Shown: positions 1 through 7,021 of the stretch, one piece after another
Layout: each line of letters begins with the position of its first letter
How positions within the stretch are numbered: the stretch's first letter is position 1
Assembly: GCA_003649205.1 (NCBI GenBank)
Contig: QMRC01000002.1
Coordinates: forward strand, 259,482 to 323,481
Direction: 5' to 3'
From: Thermoprotei archaeon
Lineage (GTDB): Archaea > Thermoproteota > Thermoprotei > Thermoproteales > B15-G16
DNA length: 64,000 bases
Position numbers and translations under genes: made by a program
The notes under the pieces: model-generated
The model's input: only the letters and a program-made list of their open reading frames with translations
The model's database searches: none
What the model was told of the DNA's origin: nothing

Positions 1-1
1 A

Positions 2-964
2 GAGCACGTAGAGCAGCTCAAGATCCCACAAGACTTTGTGAATAAGCAGCTCAGGATATTGAATGCACTCAAGTCCATGGGAGCAAACCTAATACTAAGT
101 TGTACACCCTACGAAATAATCGACCTACCTCCAGGAACACATGTAGCTTGGGGAGAATCAAATGCAGTAATCTACGCTAACTCCATACTTGGACTACGAA
201 CAAATAGAGAAGGTGGACCCCTCACAGTTCTAGCAGCTATCCTAGGTAAGGTACCTAAGTACGGTCTACACCTAGATGAGGTAAGAAAACCAACACACCT
301 AGTAGAGGTTAAGTACTCACAACCACTTAATCACCTAGTAGCTAGTGCACTAGGTTACATCATTGGTGAACTCGTCGTTACCGGAGTTCCACTAATTAGG
401 GGGAATATCATTAAGTACTTCTCGGAGTCCCCACATGGACATGAACTAGTTAAGCTCTTTCTAGCATCACTAGCAACATCATCGCAAGTAAATCGCTGCA
501 TCATACCTAACCTATCACGTGACTACGGTGGTGAAGTACCGAGTAAAGTCATTGAGGTAGAGGAAAAAGACATTAGAAAGGCAATTGATGAACTTAGCTC
601 TGGCGCTACACCAGACGCCATAGCTATTGGGTGCCCACACTGTTCGCTAAAGGAAGTAATGCTCACCTACAAAATACTTGAACGTGAAGGTATTAGGGCT
701 AGGAAGCTATTTCTCCTCTTCACCTCTAGGAGAGTTAAAGAAGAGCTTAGGAGACTAGGCGTCTTAAGCAAATTGAGTGAACGTGGAGTACTGGTGTGTG
801 CTGATACCTGTATAGTCGTCTCACCCATAGTACGTACTCTAGGTATTAAGGTTGTTATGACAAATTCAGGTAAAGCAGCTCACTACCTTAGGAGAATGCA
901 TGGTATTGATGTGGTGTTAGGTGACTTGTATGACTGCATTAAGGAGGTGCGTAACGGTGCATAG
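2..964 (+). CDS. AcnX large subunit, probable phosphomevalonate dehydratase, 5' end cut by window
   Basis: The reading frame is open from base 2, so the N-terminus lies outside the window. The 320 residues seen match the aconitase X (DUF521) catalytic subunit: WGESNAVIYANS, LGLRTNREGG, the cysteine motif GCPHCS and the C-terminal NSGKAAHY. In archaea this protein with its small subunit dehydrates mevalonate 5-phosphate to trans-anhydromevalonate 5-phosphate. The small subunit follows with an 8-nt overlap, and other mevalonate genes lie at 50-54 kb, which supports that role. A hydroxyproline-type AcnX activity is the alternative and is less likely here. Confidence 0.9.
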   Translation, partial: EHVEQLKIPQDFVNKQLRILNALKSMGANLILSCTPYEIIDLPPGTHVAWGESNAVIYANSILGLRTNREGGPLTVLAAILGKVPKYGLHLDEVRKPTHLVEVKYSQPLNHLVASALGYIIGELVVTGVPLIRGNIIKYFSESPHGHELVKLFLASLATSSQVNRCIIPNLSRDYGGEVPSKVIEVEEKDIRKAIDELSSGATPDAIAIGCPHCSLKEVMLTYKILEREGIRARKLFLLFTSRRVKEELRRLGVLSKLSERGVLVCADTCIVVSPIVRTLGIKVVMTNSGKAAHYLRRMHGIDVVLGDLYDCIKEVRNGA

Positions 965-1379
965 TTCATTACTTAGGTTTAGAGTTAGGTTCATTGTAGG
1001 TAGGAGACGAATATGTGCACCGCTCCTTATAGAGAGATGCCCCATATCGCCACTAGGTGATATAGACCCTAAGACAGGTGTTTTGAAGAATCCAAAGTGT
1101 AGAAACTATGGGAAATCAATTAGTGGTAAGGTATTTGCTTACCCAGTGTCATGTGGCTCTACTGTAGGTAGCTACGTACTCTACCAGCTTAGTAAGGTGG
1201 GTAGAGGACCTCAAGCAATTGTCGTTAAGCAAGTTGACCCAGTACTCCTAGTAGGCTGTATCTTAGGTGGTATTGAGTTAGTTGAGTGTAGTCATGAGGA
1301 CTTCTGGTACATGGCTAGGGATGGTTACGTAGTTGAGCTAAATCCAGAAGAACATACACTGACTCTAATTCCTCAGTAG
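957..1379 (+). CDS. AcnX small subunit (DUF126), probable phosphomevalonate dehydratase
   Basis: 140 residues of the swivelling small subunit of aconitase X. The conserved PVSCGSTVGSYVL loop carries the family serine. I chose GTG at 957 because AAGGAGGTG at 940-948 sits at ideal distance and the start overlaps the stop of the large subunit (coupled translation). A longer frame opens at 921 but it begins inside the large-subunit gene before the ribosome binding site. Confidence 0.9.
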   Translation: MHSSLLRFRVRFIVGRRRICAPLLIERCPISPLGDIDPKTGVLKNPKCRNYGKSISGKVFAYPVSCGSTVGSYVLYQLSKVGRGPQAIVVKQVDPVLLVGCILGGIELVECSHEDFWYMARDGYVVELNPEEHTLTLIPQ

Positions 1380-1461
1380 CTGAATAAGCATCGTACTCTA
1401 GACGAGCTTACTCGAACTAACATTTAAATGAGATGGCAATGGTTACAACACAGGTGTCACT

Positions 1462-2109
1462 ATGGTCAAAGTTAGGTGGCATGGTCATGCATGTTTTGAG
1501 ATCTCAACACCAGAAGTAACCGTAGTTATTGATCCACATGACGGGATCTCACTAGGTATCAAGAAACCAGAGGTAAAGGCAGACATCGTACTGATTAGTC
1601 ACGACCACTTCGACCACAATAAGGATGCTGTAGTAGCTAAACCTGGAGCAGAGATACTGAAGATGTTTCGTGGTGAGAAAGAGGTAAGAGGTGTGAGGAT
1701 TAAGGGAATTGAGACTGCTCACGACGATGTAGGTGGTAGAGAGAGAGGAAAGAACATAGTTTACGTAATTACCGTAGGTGAAGTAACGTTCTGTCACCTA
1801 GGTGATCTAGGACACATACTGACAGAAGACCAGGTTAGAGAGATCGGAGCAATTGACGTACTGATGATACCAGTCGGTGGAACGTACACAATAGGACCGG
1901 AGGAAGCTAAGTCCATAGTCAAGCAACTAAATCCCAAGGTAGTAATACCAATGCATTACAAGATACCAGGACTACAGCTACCACTACTCCCAGTATCGCA
2001 CTTCCTAAAGTACTTCGAGAAAGTCAAGAAAATAGACAGCAACGAAATAGAAATAACGAGAGAAACGCTACCAGCAGAAACAACAATCTACGTACTATCA
2101 CCACCGTAG
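1462..2109 (+). CDS. MBL-fold metal-dependent hydrolase (UPF0173/UlaG-like)
   Basis: 215 residues. The N-terminal WHGHACFEI strand, the metal-binding HDHFDHN motif at about residues 47-53, HLGDLG near residue 112 and PMHYKIPG near 173 place it in the UPF0173 branch of metallo-beta-lactamase-fold hydrolases. The substrate is unknown; relatives act on lactones or phosphoesters. An AT-rich CATTTAAATG at about 1420-1429 is a candidate TATA box roughly 35 bases before the ATG, so the transcript probably has almost no leader. It stands alone between the dehydratase genes and an acetyltransferase. Confidence 0.85.
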   Translation: MVKVRWHGHACFEISTPEVTVVIDPHDGISLGIKKPEVKADIVLISHDHFDHNKDAVVAKPGAEILKMFRGEKEVRGVRIKGIETAHDDVGGRERGKNIVYVITVGEVTFCHLGDLGHILTEDQVREIGAIDVLMIPVGGTYTIGPEEAKSIVKQLNPKVVIPMHYKIPGLQLPLLPVSHFLKYFEKVKKIDSNEIEITRETLPAETTIYVLSPP

Positions 2110-2180
2110 CTAAATCACCTAGGAAAATCGAAGCTCAAACCACCACTACACTTTTATACCTATACCAAACTCGAAGCCCT

Positions 2181-2666
2181 GTGACACAGGTAAAAATAGA
2201 GAAAGCAAGAGGTTCCCTACTAAGAGAAGTGATTAAGCAGTGGAAGTACTACCTAAGAGATCAGGGACCAAGCAAACTAGATAACTACATCCTAGACATC
2301 GAGAGTGAGGAGATACTACACAACACAGTAACAGCACTAGTAGAGAGCGGAGATACTGAAGTACTTGTAGCTAAAGAAGGAAGCAAAGTAGTGGGATTCA
2401 CAGTAGTAACCGTGAACACATTCCAGAACCTCTACCAAACAAAGAAGCTCATAGGAGAGATATCTGCAATCTACGTACATAGGGAATACAGAGGTAAGGG
2501 AGTAGGATCTAAATTACTTGAAGAGGCAATGAAGTACCTACAAAGCAGGGGAGTTGAGATAGTACTTGCAGAGGTAAGAGCAGATAACGAAGCATCGATG
2601 AAGTTATTTACCAAGTATGGGTTTACTGTAGATCACACAGTTCACGTACTCTTGAAGGAGCTATAG
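2181..2666 (+). CDS. GNAT family N-acetyltransferase
   Basis: 161 residues with one GNAT domain. The acetyl-CoA pyrophosphate loop is YVHREYRGKGVGSKL at about residues 95-109, followed by the C-terminal NEASMKLFTKYGF motif typical of RimI-like enzymes. The GTG start at 2181 lies about 25 bases after a TATA-like CTTTTATACC (2150-2160), consistent with leaderless expression. The acceptor (protein N-terminus or small amine) cannot be told. Confidence 0.85.
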   Translation: MTQVKIEKARGSLLREVIKQWKYYLRDQGPSKLDNYILDIESEEILHNTVTALVESGDTEVLVAKEGSKVVGFTVVTVNTFQNLYQTKKLIGEISAIYVHREYRGKGVGSKLLEEAMKYLQSRGVEIVLAEVRADNEASMKLFTKYGFTVDHTVHVLLKEL

Positions 2667-2692
2667 TTAAAAACCGAGAAGTAGCTCTAGAG

Positions 2693-2752
2693 GATTGACC
2701 GGGGGCTCCCCTGACACGTGAGTGATCACGTGGGATGAGGGGGAGTGCGGTC
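2693..2752 (+). ncRNA. Kink-turn hairpin, possible small structured RNA
   Basis: Nested pairing on the plus strand: GACCG/CGGTC outer stem, CTCCCC/GGGGAG inner stem, then TGA on one side and GGATGA on the other, capped by a CACGTG/CACGTG stem. TGA opposite GATGA between two stems is the C/D-type kink-turn that L7Ae binds. A TATA-like GTTAAAAACC at 2665-2674 would start a transcript at about 2693. It has no clear box ACA or full C/D layout, so its class is open. It could instead be a 3' structure of the upstream acetyltransferase mRNA. Confidence 0.45.
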
Positions 2753-2755
2753 TCC

Positions 2756-3535
2756 TCACCTCTCTTCCATGCTCAGCAAGTACTCACGTAATCTAGCTAC
2801 ATCACCTCTATACAGCTTGAAGAGTTGATCAGGGTAGTTTAGAATCACGTAGTTAGTATACCTCATCCTAGCTAACACCTTCAGTACCTTGTGGTGATTA
2901 ATCGATACCTTGATACCAGTTTCAACACTAGCCTCCACACCCTCCCTTAGCTTATCACCTAAGTGAATTATGTCTATGTAACCAATGTTCTCTATGAGGG
3001 TCCTCAAATCATCGATACTACATCGTGAATCTCTACCAAGCTCAAAGCATATGGTGAAGAGAGCAGGTACCGTGACTCTACCGATAACTCGACTTACAAT
3101 ATCCCTAACGGAGCATTGACTTGGTCTACAGAGCCAAGAGAGCTTGACACCATATGCAGCTGCTAGCTTGAGTATGGTCCCTAGGTAGGTGTTGATGGTG
3201 TTACTAGGTGTGTCAGACTTCACTAATGTACGTGATGGCTTCATAACTACGTGACTACACCCGATCTCTGAAGCAATCATCATCAACCTCTCAATGGTTG
3301 TGCCTAGGTTCCTGCTAGAGATCTTGGGTGTAGGTACCTTGATTATCTCGATCTTATCCATGAACACCTCCATGGGTTCAGTAATGTCGTAGATTAGTGC
3401 ATCAAGAAGCAACCTCTTCTCCCTAGTTAAGTCCACCTCAACAACATCTACTTGCTCAACTACCTTCTCAACTTCACGAGGTGCTTTCTTGAGTAAGCTG
3501 TAAGGTATTGCAACACCTAGCTTCAAGAGGGACAC
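2756..3535 (-). CDS. Uncharacterised TIM-barrel-like protein
   Basis: 259 residues, soluble, no signal peptide. The alternating short strands (GVAIPYSLL, VEVDLTR, EIIKVPTP, HVVMKPSR, VKLSWLCRP, IDIIHLGD, VILNYPD) look like a xylose-isomerase/AP-endonuclease-2 type TIM barrel, but the usual metal-binding His and Glu residues are not obvious. Function is unknown. The GTG start at 3535 is used; TTG at 3526 is possible. The start lies directly downstream of an H/ACA-like RNA hairpin (3541-3606), so the RNA could be part of its leader. Confidence 0.6.
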   Translation of the reverse strand: MSLLKLGVAIPYSLLKKAPREVEKVVEQVDVVEVDLTREKRLLLDALIYDITEPMEVFMDKIEIIKVPTPKISSRNLGTTIERLMMIASEIGCSHVVMKPSRTLVKSDTPSNTINTYLGTILKLAAAYGVKLSWLCRPSQCSVRDIVSRVIGRVTVPALFTICFELGRDSRCSIDDLRTLIENIGYIDIIHLGDKLREGVEASVETGIKVSINHHKVLKVLARMRYTNYVILNYPDQLFKLYRGDVARLREYLLSMEER

Positions 3536-3540
3536 CTACA

Positions 3541-3606
3541 TGTGGCCACTGGCTCCGCCGCCTCCTCATTCAGCCCCGAGAGAGGGGATGTCGGAGACGG
3601 CTCAGG
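3541..3606 (-). ncRNA. H/ACA-like guide RNA candidate 1 (kink-turn hairpin)
   Basis: Read on the minus strand: a 9-bp stem GCCGTCTCC/GGAGGCGGC (3593-3601 with 3557-3565, one GU pair), an internal loop with GACAT opposite CTGAATGA that fits a kink-turn, a CCCC/GGGG cap, and ACA 13 nt after the stem (3541-3543). A minus-strand TATA-like AAGTATAT at about 3626-3634 would start RNA near 3605. This is the layout of archaeal H/ACA RNAs; a convincing lower stem is missing, as reported for Pyrobaculum H/ACA-like RNAs. Confidence 0.5.
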
Positions 3607-3666
3607 TCTACCTAGGTGAAGCCCCTTGATATACTTAACCTAAGTCTGAGAGGTAGGAGGTGATTA

Positions 3667-3730
3667 TATGCTGAGAAATTGGTGAGGTCGCTTCATCCCA
3701 ACCCAATTGGGGAGTCGGCGACCTAGCCGC
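3667..3730 (-). ncRNA. H/ACA-like guide RNA candidate 2 (kink-turn hairpin)
   Basis: Minus strand: 7-bp stem AGGTCGC/GCGACCT (3718-3724 with 3685-3691), CGAC opposite GGGATGA as kink-turn, an inner CCCAATTGGG hairpin, then 15 nt and ATA (3669-3667) in the position of box ANA. A minus-strand TATA element with AAGTATAT at about 3753-3760 precedes it by the right distance. The same design recurs in the hairpins on both sides. Confidence 0.5.
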
Positions 3731-3787
3731 CATGACTAAGTTCGAGTAAGGGGTTCATATACTTACCGTAGGTTGAGTAGAGTAGGA

Positions 3788-3858
3788 TATTGCAAGGGGC
3801 CGGGGCTCACCTTCATTGACTCCCAGAAGGGAGCCTCAGGTGAGTGAACCCCACCGAG
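3788..3858 (-). ncRNA. H/ACA-like guide RNA candidate 3 (kink-turn hairpin)
   Basis: Minus strand: 7-bp stem CTCACCT/AGGTGAG (3838-3844 with 3806-3812), TGA opposite CAATGA as kink-turn, CTCCC/GGGAG cap with a four-base loop, then 15 nt and ATA at 3790-3788. An outer GGGG/CCCC stem can also form. A minus-strand TATA-like GTTTTAAGA lies at about 3880-3888. Stem-to-ANA spacing is identical to candidate 2. Confidence 0.5.
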
Positions 3859-3906
3859 AATTTCCTCGTGCTCTACTGATCTTAAAACTGTATCTACTTC
3901 TCTAGC

Positions 3907-3970
3907 TATGGCTCATGGGAGGTGCGTGTCATCACCTACCTCAGGTACCGTGAGGTTCTTCATCGCCATA
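3907..3970 (-). ncRNA. Box C/D sRNA with 23S rRNA-matching guide
   Basis: Minus strand: terminal stem TATGGC/GCCATA, C box GCGATGA, a guide, D' CTGA (3941-3944), spacer, C' GGTGATGA (3929-3936), second guide, and a variant D box ATGA (3913-3916). The D' guide ends CCTCACGGTAC, complementary over 11 nt to GUACCGUGAGG, which I recall as a highly conserved 23S rRNA segment. The non-standard C and D boxes are offset by the perfect 6-bp terminal stem. Confidence 0.75.
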
Positions 3971-4004
3971 ACTCACAGTGATGCTGGGGTAAATTATTGT
4001 TTCT

Positions 4005-4063
4005 CAGATCAGAAGAGGCTAGCCTACATCACTTCCTCAGCCCGTATAAGATTCATCACCTCA
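4005..4063 (-). ncRNA. Box C/D sRNA
   Basis: Minus strand: C GTGATGA (4053-4059), 12-nt guide ATCTTATACGGG, D' CTGA (4037-4040), 3-nt spacer, C' AGTGATGT (4026-4033), 13-nt guide AGGCTAGCCTCTT, D CTGA (4009-4012). Box spacing is canonical. A minus-strand TATA-like TGTTTAAGA at about 4085-4095 fits a start near 4063. Confidence 0.88.
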
Positions 4064-4106
4064 CTCACCTAGGTGTATCAATAGTCTTAAACATAGCGTC
4101 ACTACA

Positions 4107-4171
4107 GCATTCAGCAGGGGTGCGTTATCTTCATAGGGAATCCGTTAACTCCCGGCGGTCTCATCACTATT
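4107..4171 (-). ncRNA. Box C/D sRNA candidate, internal boxes degenerate
   Basis: Minus strand: C GTGATGA (4161-4167) and D CTGA (4111-4114) are exact and 57 nt apart end to end, but D' is not recognisable and C' is at best TATGA at about 4131-4135. It lies in series with the other minus-strand sRNA genes, which supports it. Confidence 0.4.
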
Positions 4172-4223
4172 AATACGGTTCATACTAGACAGCCTAAATA
4201 CCTGAGCCTAAGTCACTACACAG

Positions 4224-4769
4224 GTGATTAACTTGGTCACCGTATGTGTAGCATCTAGAAATCCAGTGAAAATAAGGGGTACTGAGAGAGCGTTCAGGAA
4301 GATACTTGGTGTAGATGTGGAGGTGATACCTATTGAGGTAAGTACCTCAGTAAGACAACCAATCTCGATAGATCAAGTCATTAAGTGTGCAATTGAGAGA
4401 GCAGAGAGGGCACGTGAAGCACATACATGCGACTTTGCTGTTGGAGTTGAGGCAGGTATATGGATTGTGGAGGTACGAGGGTATGGACAGATACCTATTA
4501 ACACACACGTAGCTGCAGTATTGACTAAGGATGATACGCTATCACTAGGTATAGGGCCTTCATTCCCCATACCCGAGGACATGTACAGTATGATAACTAC
4601 TCACCATAAGGAATTGAGTAAAGTTGTTGAGGAGGTACTCGGTGTACGTGACATAGGAAGAGACATAGGGCTAGTAGGTATCCTTTCAGGAGGTAAAGTG
4701 AAGAGAGAAGACTTAGTCTACTACGCTGTGGCCATGGCATTGCTAGGTATCACGAGTAGGTACTACTGA
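4224..4769 (+). CDS. yjjX: Inosine/xanthosine triphosphatase (YjjX/DUF84 family)
   Basis: 181 residues. VASRNPVKI near the N-terminus, FAVGVEAGIW and the SFPIP loop, and the C-terminal DLVYYAVAMAL match the house-cleaning NTPases that hydrolyse deaminated purine triphosphates such as ITP and XTP. Length is normal for the family. Start taken at GTG 4224, about 27 bases after a TATA-like CCTAAATA (4192-4199); TTG at 4233 would also serve. Confidence 0.9.
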   Translation: MINLVTVCVASRNPVKIRGTERAFRKILGVDVEVIPIEVSTSVRQPISIDQVIKCAIERAERAREAHTCDFAVGVEAGIWIVEVRGYGQIPINTHVAAVLTKDDTLSLGIGPSFPIPEDMYSMITTHHKELSKVVEEVLGVRDIGRDIGLVGILSGGKVKREDLVYYAVAMALLGITSRYY

Positions 4770-4796
4770 CGTCATAATGAACATATGATGTAATTC

Positions 4797-4806
4797 TTAA
4801 ATAATT
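4797..4806 (+). promoter_or_regulatory. TATA box of the Mrp/Mbh operon
   Basis: CTTAAATAAT lies about 45 bases upstream of the first operon gene in an otherwise empty gap. All nine following genes overlap or abut, so this is the only obvious promoter for the cluster. Confidence 0.5.
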
Positions 4807-4848
4807 TGTCGCACTACACAACCCAAGCTTTGCAGAGGTACAGCATAC

Positions 4849-5133
4849 ATGGAGGTCCACTCACTAATTAATACAATTGCTATGGTTGTGATACCAATTT
4901 ACGCAGTAGCGGCACTTCTCTTTGTGATAAGGGTCTTGAAGGGACCCACTATACCGGATATGGTACTTGCAATCAGCTGTCTCTCCTACGACCTATGTGT
5001 GCTTATGTGCTTCCTAGCAATTTACATAGGCTCATCTCTTCTTGTATTGGGTGCTCTATGTCTAGCTCTTTGGGCATACATACTCGACATATCTGTAGCC
5101 AAGTACTTGGAGGGTAGGGAATTGGGTGAGTAA
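4849..5133 (+). CDS. mnhF: Mrp antiporter subunit F
   Basis: 94 residues, three hydrophobic helices. RVLKGPTIPDMVLAISCLSYD matches the MrpF/PhaF signature (RGPtxxDRvxAxd). Small membrane subunit of Mrp-type Na+/H+ antiporters and of the antiporter module in membrane-bound hydrogenases (MbhB). First gene of a nine-gene run. The ATG is 45 bases beyond the TATA box with no strong Shine-Dalgarno. Confidence 0.88.
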   Translation: MEVHSLINTIAMVVIPIYAVAALLFVIRVLKGPTIPDMVLAISCLSYDLCVLMCFLAIYIGSSLLVLGALCLALWAYILDISVAKYLEGRELGE

Positions 5134-5135
5134 TC

Positions 5136-5534
5136 ATGTTAGTGCAGGACCCGTACTCAGTACTTAAGCTGGCGGCTCTAATCATAGGTGGTGTGCTCAC
5201 GGTAGTTGGTGCTTTATGCGATCTAATTGGTGCAATTGGTCTACTCAGATTTCCAAACTACTTCGTTAGACTACACGCAGCAACAGTAGCGACCATAGGT
5301 GGGGCTGTGTATCCACTCTTTGGAGTAGCCATTATGAGTCTAGCTTGTGACTTCCTAGGAGTAGCTAGGTGGTTCATATCCGCAATATCTTTCCTCACAG
5401 CAATAATAATAACACTAACAGCACCAACAGGATCACACGCAGTAGCTAGAGCAGCACACAAAGCTGGGGTGCCTGTACATCCGAAAGCATGTGATTTACT
5501 TGAAGAAGATAGGAAGAGAGGTGTTGTGAAGTGA
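5136..5534 (+). CDS. mnhG: Mrp antiporter subunit G
   Basis: 132 residues, three transmembrane helices followed by a polar tail. GLLRFPNYFVRLHAATVATIGG is the MrpG/MnhG hallmark. Two bases separate it from mnhF and it overlaps the next gene, so it is translated from the same message. Equivalent to MbhC of membrane-bound hydrogenases. Confidence 0.92.
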   Translation: MLVQDPYSVLKLAALIIGGVLTVVGALCDLIGAIGLLRFPNYFVRLHAATVATIGGAVYPLFGVAIMSLACDFLGVARWFISAISFLTAIIITLTAPTGSHAVARAAHKAGVPVHPKACDLLEEDRKRGVVK

Positions 5535-5800
5535 GCTACGTAATCGTGCTTGAGGTACTACTAGCGATAGCATTTACAGTAGCTGTCATCTGTACGTACA
5601 TGGTTGTGAAAGAGAGGGACTTAGTGAAGGCAGTAGTTCTCTCTGCACTACAGTCAATCATGTACACACTAGCGTACTACCTACTTATGGCACCTGACAT
5701 AGTGCTCGCTTACGTAGCTGTTGGTGTAGGGATTTACTCAGTAGTTTTACTCTTTGCAATTAGTAAGACTGAGAGATTTGAGGAGGTTGAGGCTAGATGA
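5531..5800 (+). CDS. MbhD-like subunit (DUF4040)
   Basis: 89 residues, three helices, the KERDLVKAVVLSALQSIMYTLAYYLLMAPD segment being typical of DUF4040/MbhD, the part homologous to the C-terminus of large MrpA. GTG start overlaps the mnhG stop by 4 nt. Its presence as a separate small gene, rather than a large MrpA, is the arrangement seen in archaeal Mbh and Mbx operons. Confidence 0.8.
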   Translation: MSYVIVLEVLLAIAFTVAVICTYMVVKERDLVKAVVLSALQSIMYTLAYYLLMAPDIVLAYVAVGVGIYSVVLLFAISKTERFEEVEAR

Positions 5801-6630
5801 GGGGTACCGAGCTAATTGTCGTGATGTGTACCGTGATACTGATAGTGGCCGTAACTACAGCTGTAATCATGGGCATTACAGCGTACACACCAGGACCTGA
5901 AGTTAGACCACTAGCGAAGTTCTACCTAGAGAACTGTCTAAATCTCTGGAATAGAGCGTACTGGGCAGCTAGTCCAGAAGCTGTGTGCTCAATGTTATGG
6001 GACTACAGAGGTATTGATACGCTATACGAAACAACGGTCTTCTTCTTAGCGATAATTGGCGGAGTTACAGTCTTTAGATTAATTGAGGTTACACCACCAC
6101 TTGAGTCACTTAGTGAGAAAATTAGGAGGGTGCTTGGTCTATCGGTGATAGTGAGGACAATATCCAAGATCGTAGCCTCGATCATATTGATAGTGGCAGT
6201 TGCAATTGCAGCACATGGACACTTAACACCAGGTGGTGGTTTTCAAGCTGGAGCAGCAATATCCGTAGCTCCGCTCATGATTATAATAGCGCTATCGAGG
6301 TACTTCCTCGAAGAAAGAAAGCTAACAAAGGAGAGAATGTTAGCTTTGAGAACAGTAGGTCTACTGACTATCTGGTGCACAGTCATCATACCACTAATCT
6401 TCGCCCTAGTAGGACAAGTAGTCTATGCAATGCAGAACCAAGCAAAACCGTGGACAACATTTCCAGGCTTCCCCACTGGACAGCTAAGTACCTGGATAGC
6501 TGGATCGCTCTTCATATACAACATGGCTGAGTTCGTAGCTGTCGGAGCGGGATTTACACTCCTATTCCTACTATTGTCCCTACCTGAAGAAGTCTTTAGA
6601 GAGTTCATGAGGAGGTTGACTAGGAAATGA
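5797..6630 (+). CDS. mnhB: MnhB-like subunit with MbhE-type N-terminal part
   Basis: 277 residues. The first ~115 contain ETTVFFLAIIGGVTVFRLIE, like MbhE; the rest carries HGHLTPGGGFQAGAAIS (about residues 140-156), the MnhB/MbhF signature. So two subunits that are separate in Pyrococcus Mbh appear fused. Several helices; acts in the membrane antiporter module. Start overlaps the previous stop by 4 nt. Confidence 0.85.
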   Translation: MRGTELIVVMCTVILIVAVTTAVIMGITAYTPGPEVRPLAKFYLENCLNLWNRAYWAASPEAVCSMLWDYRGIDTLYETTVFFLAIIGGVTVFRLIEVTPPLESLSEKIRRVLGLSVIVRTISKIVASIILIVAVAIAAHGHLTPGGGFQAGAAISVAPLMIIIALSRYFLEERKLTKERMLALRTVGLLTIWCTVIIPLIFALVGQVVYAMQNQAKPWTTFPGFPTGQLSTWIAGSLFIYNMAEFVAVGAGFTLLFLLLSLPEEVFREFMRRLTRK

Positions 6631-7019
6631 GTATGCTAGAGTTCACACTACTAATGTACTGCTACGCAGCATTGATAGCAGTACTAGCAATATCACTCTA
6701 CGGATTAGTACGTAGACCAAACATACTCAAGAAGATAATTTGCCTCTCAATATTTGGTGATACAGCAAATACACTCATAATATTCCTGGGGTTTAGAACA
6801 AGAAATCCAATACCACCTATAGTACCAACACTTACACCAACTAAATCTCTTATGATGGAATTCACAAGAAGAGCAGTTGATCCTGTACCACAATGCTTAG
6901 TTTTAACAGCCATTGTGATCAATATGGCAGTACTTATGTTCCTCATATTCCTAGCAATCCAGATCTACCGACACTACGGTACTCTAGATGTGAGGAAAGT
7001 AGCTAGGTTGAGGGGTTAG
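6627..7019 (+). CDS. mnhC: Mrp antiporter subunit C (NuoK-like)
   Basis: 130 residues, three helices. PNILKKIICLSIFGDTANTLIIF and DPVPQCLVLTAIVINMAV match MnhC/MbhG; the second is the NuoK-type DPLPQALVLTAIVI motif, with P-Q replacing the usual residues only slightly. Overlaps the previous gene by 4 nt. Confidence 0.9.
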   Translation: MSMLEFTLLMYCYAALIAVLAISLYGLVRRPNILKKIICLSIFGDTANTLIIFLGFRTRNPIPPIVPTLTPTKSLMMEFTRRAVDPVPQCLVLTAIVINMAVLMFLIFLAIQIYRHYGTLDVRKVARLRG

Positions 7020-7021
7020 GT

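Noticed and set aside
921..956. Earlier start for the AcnX small subunit
   Set aside because: It precedes the Shine-Dalgarno AAGGAGGTG and would add residues absent from the family.
3928..3936. Plus-strand open reading through the 3.5-4.2 kb island as a degraded gene
   Set aside because: Stops are frequent in all frames, and the sequence is better explained by small RNA genes and their promoters.
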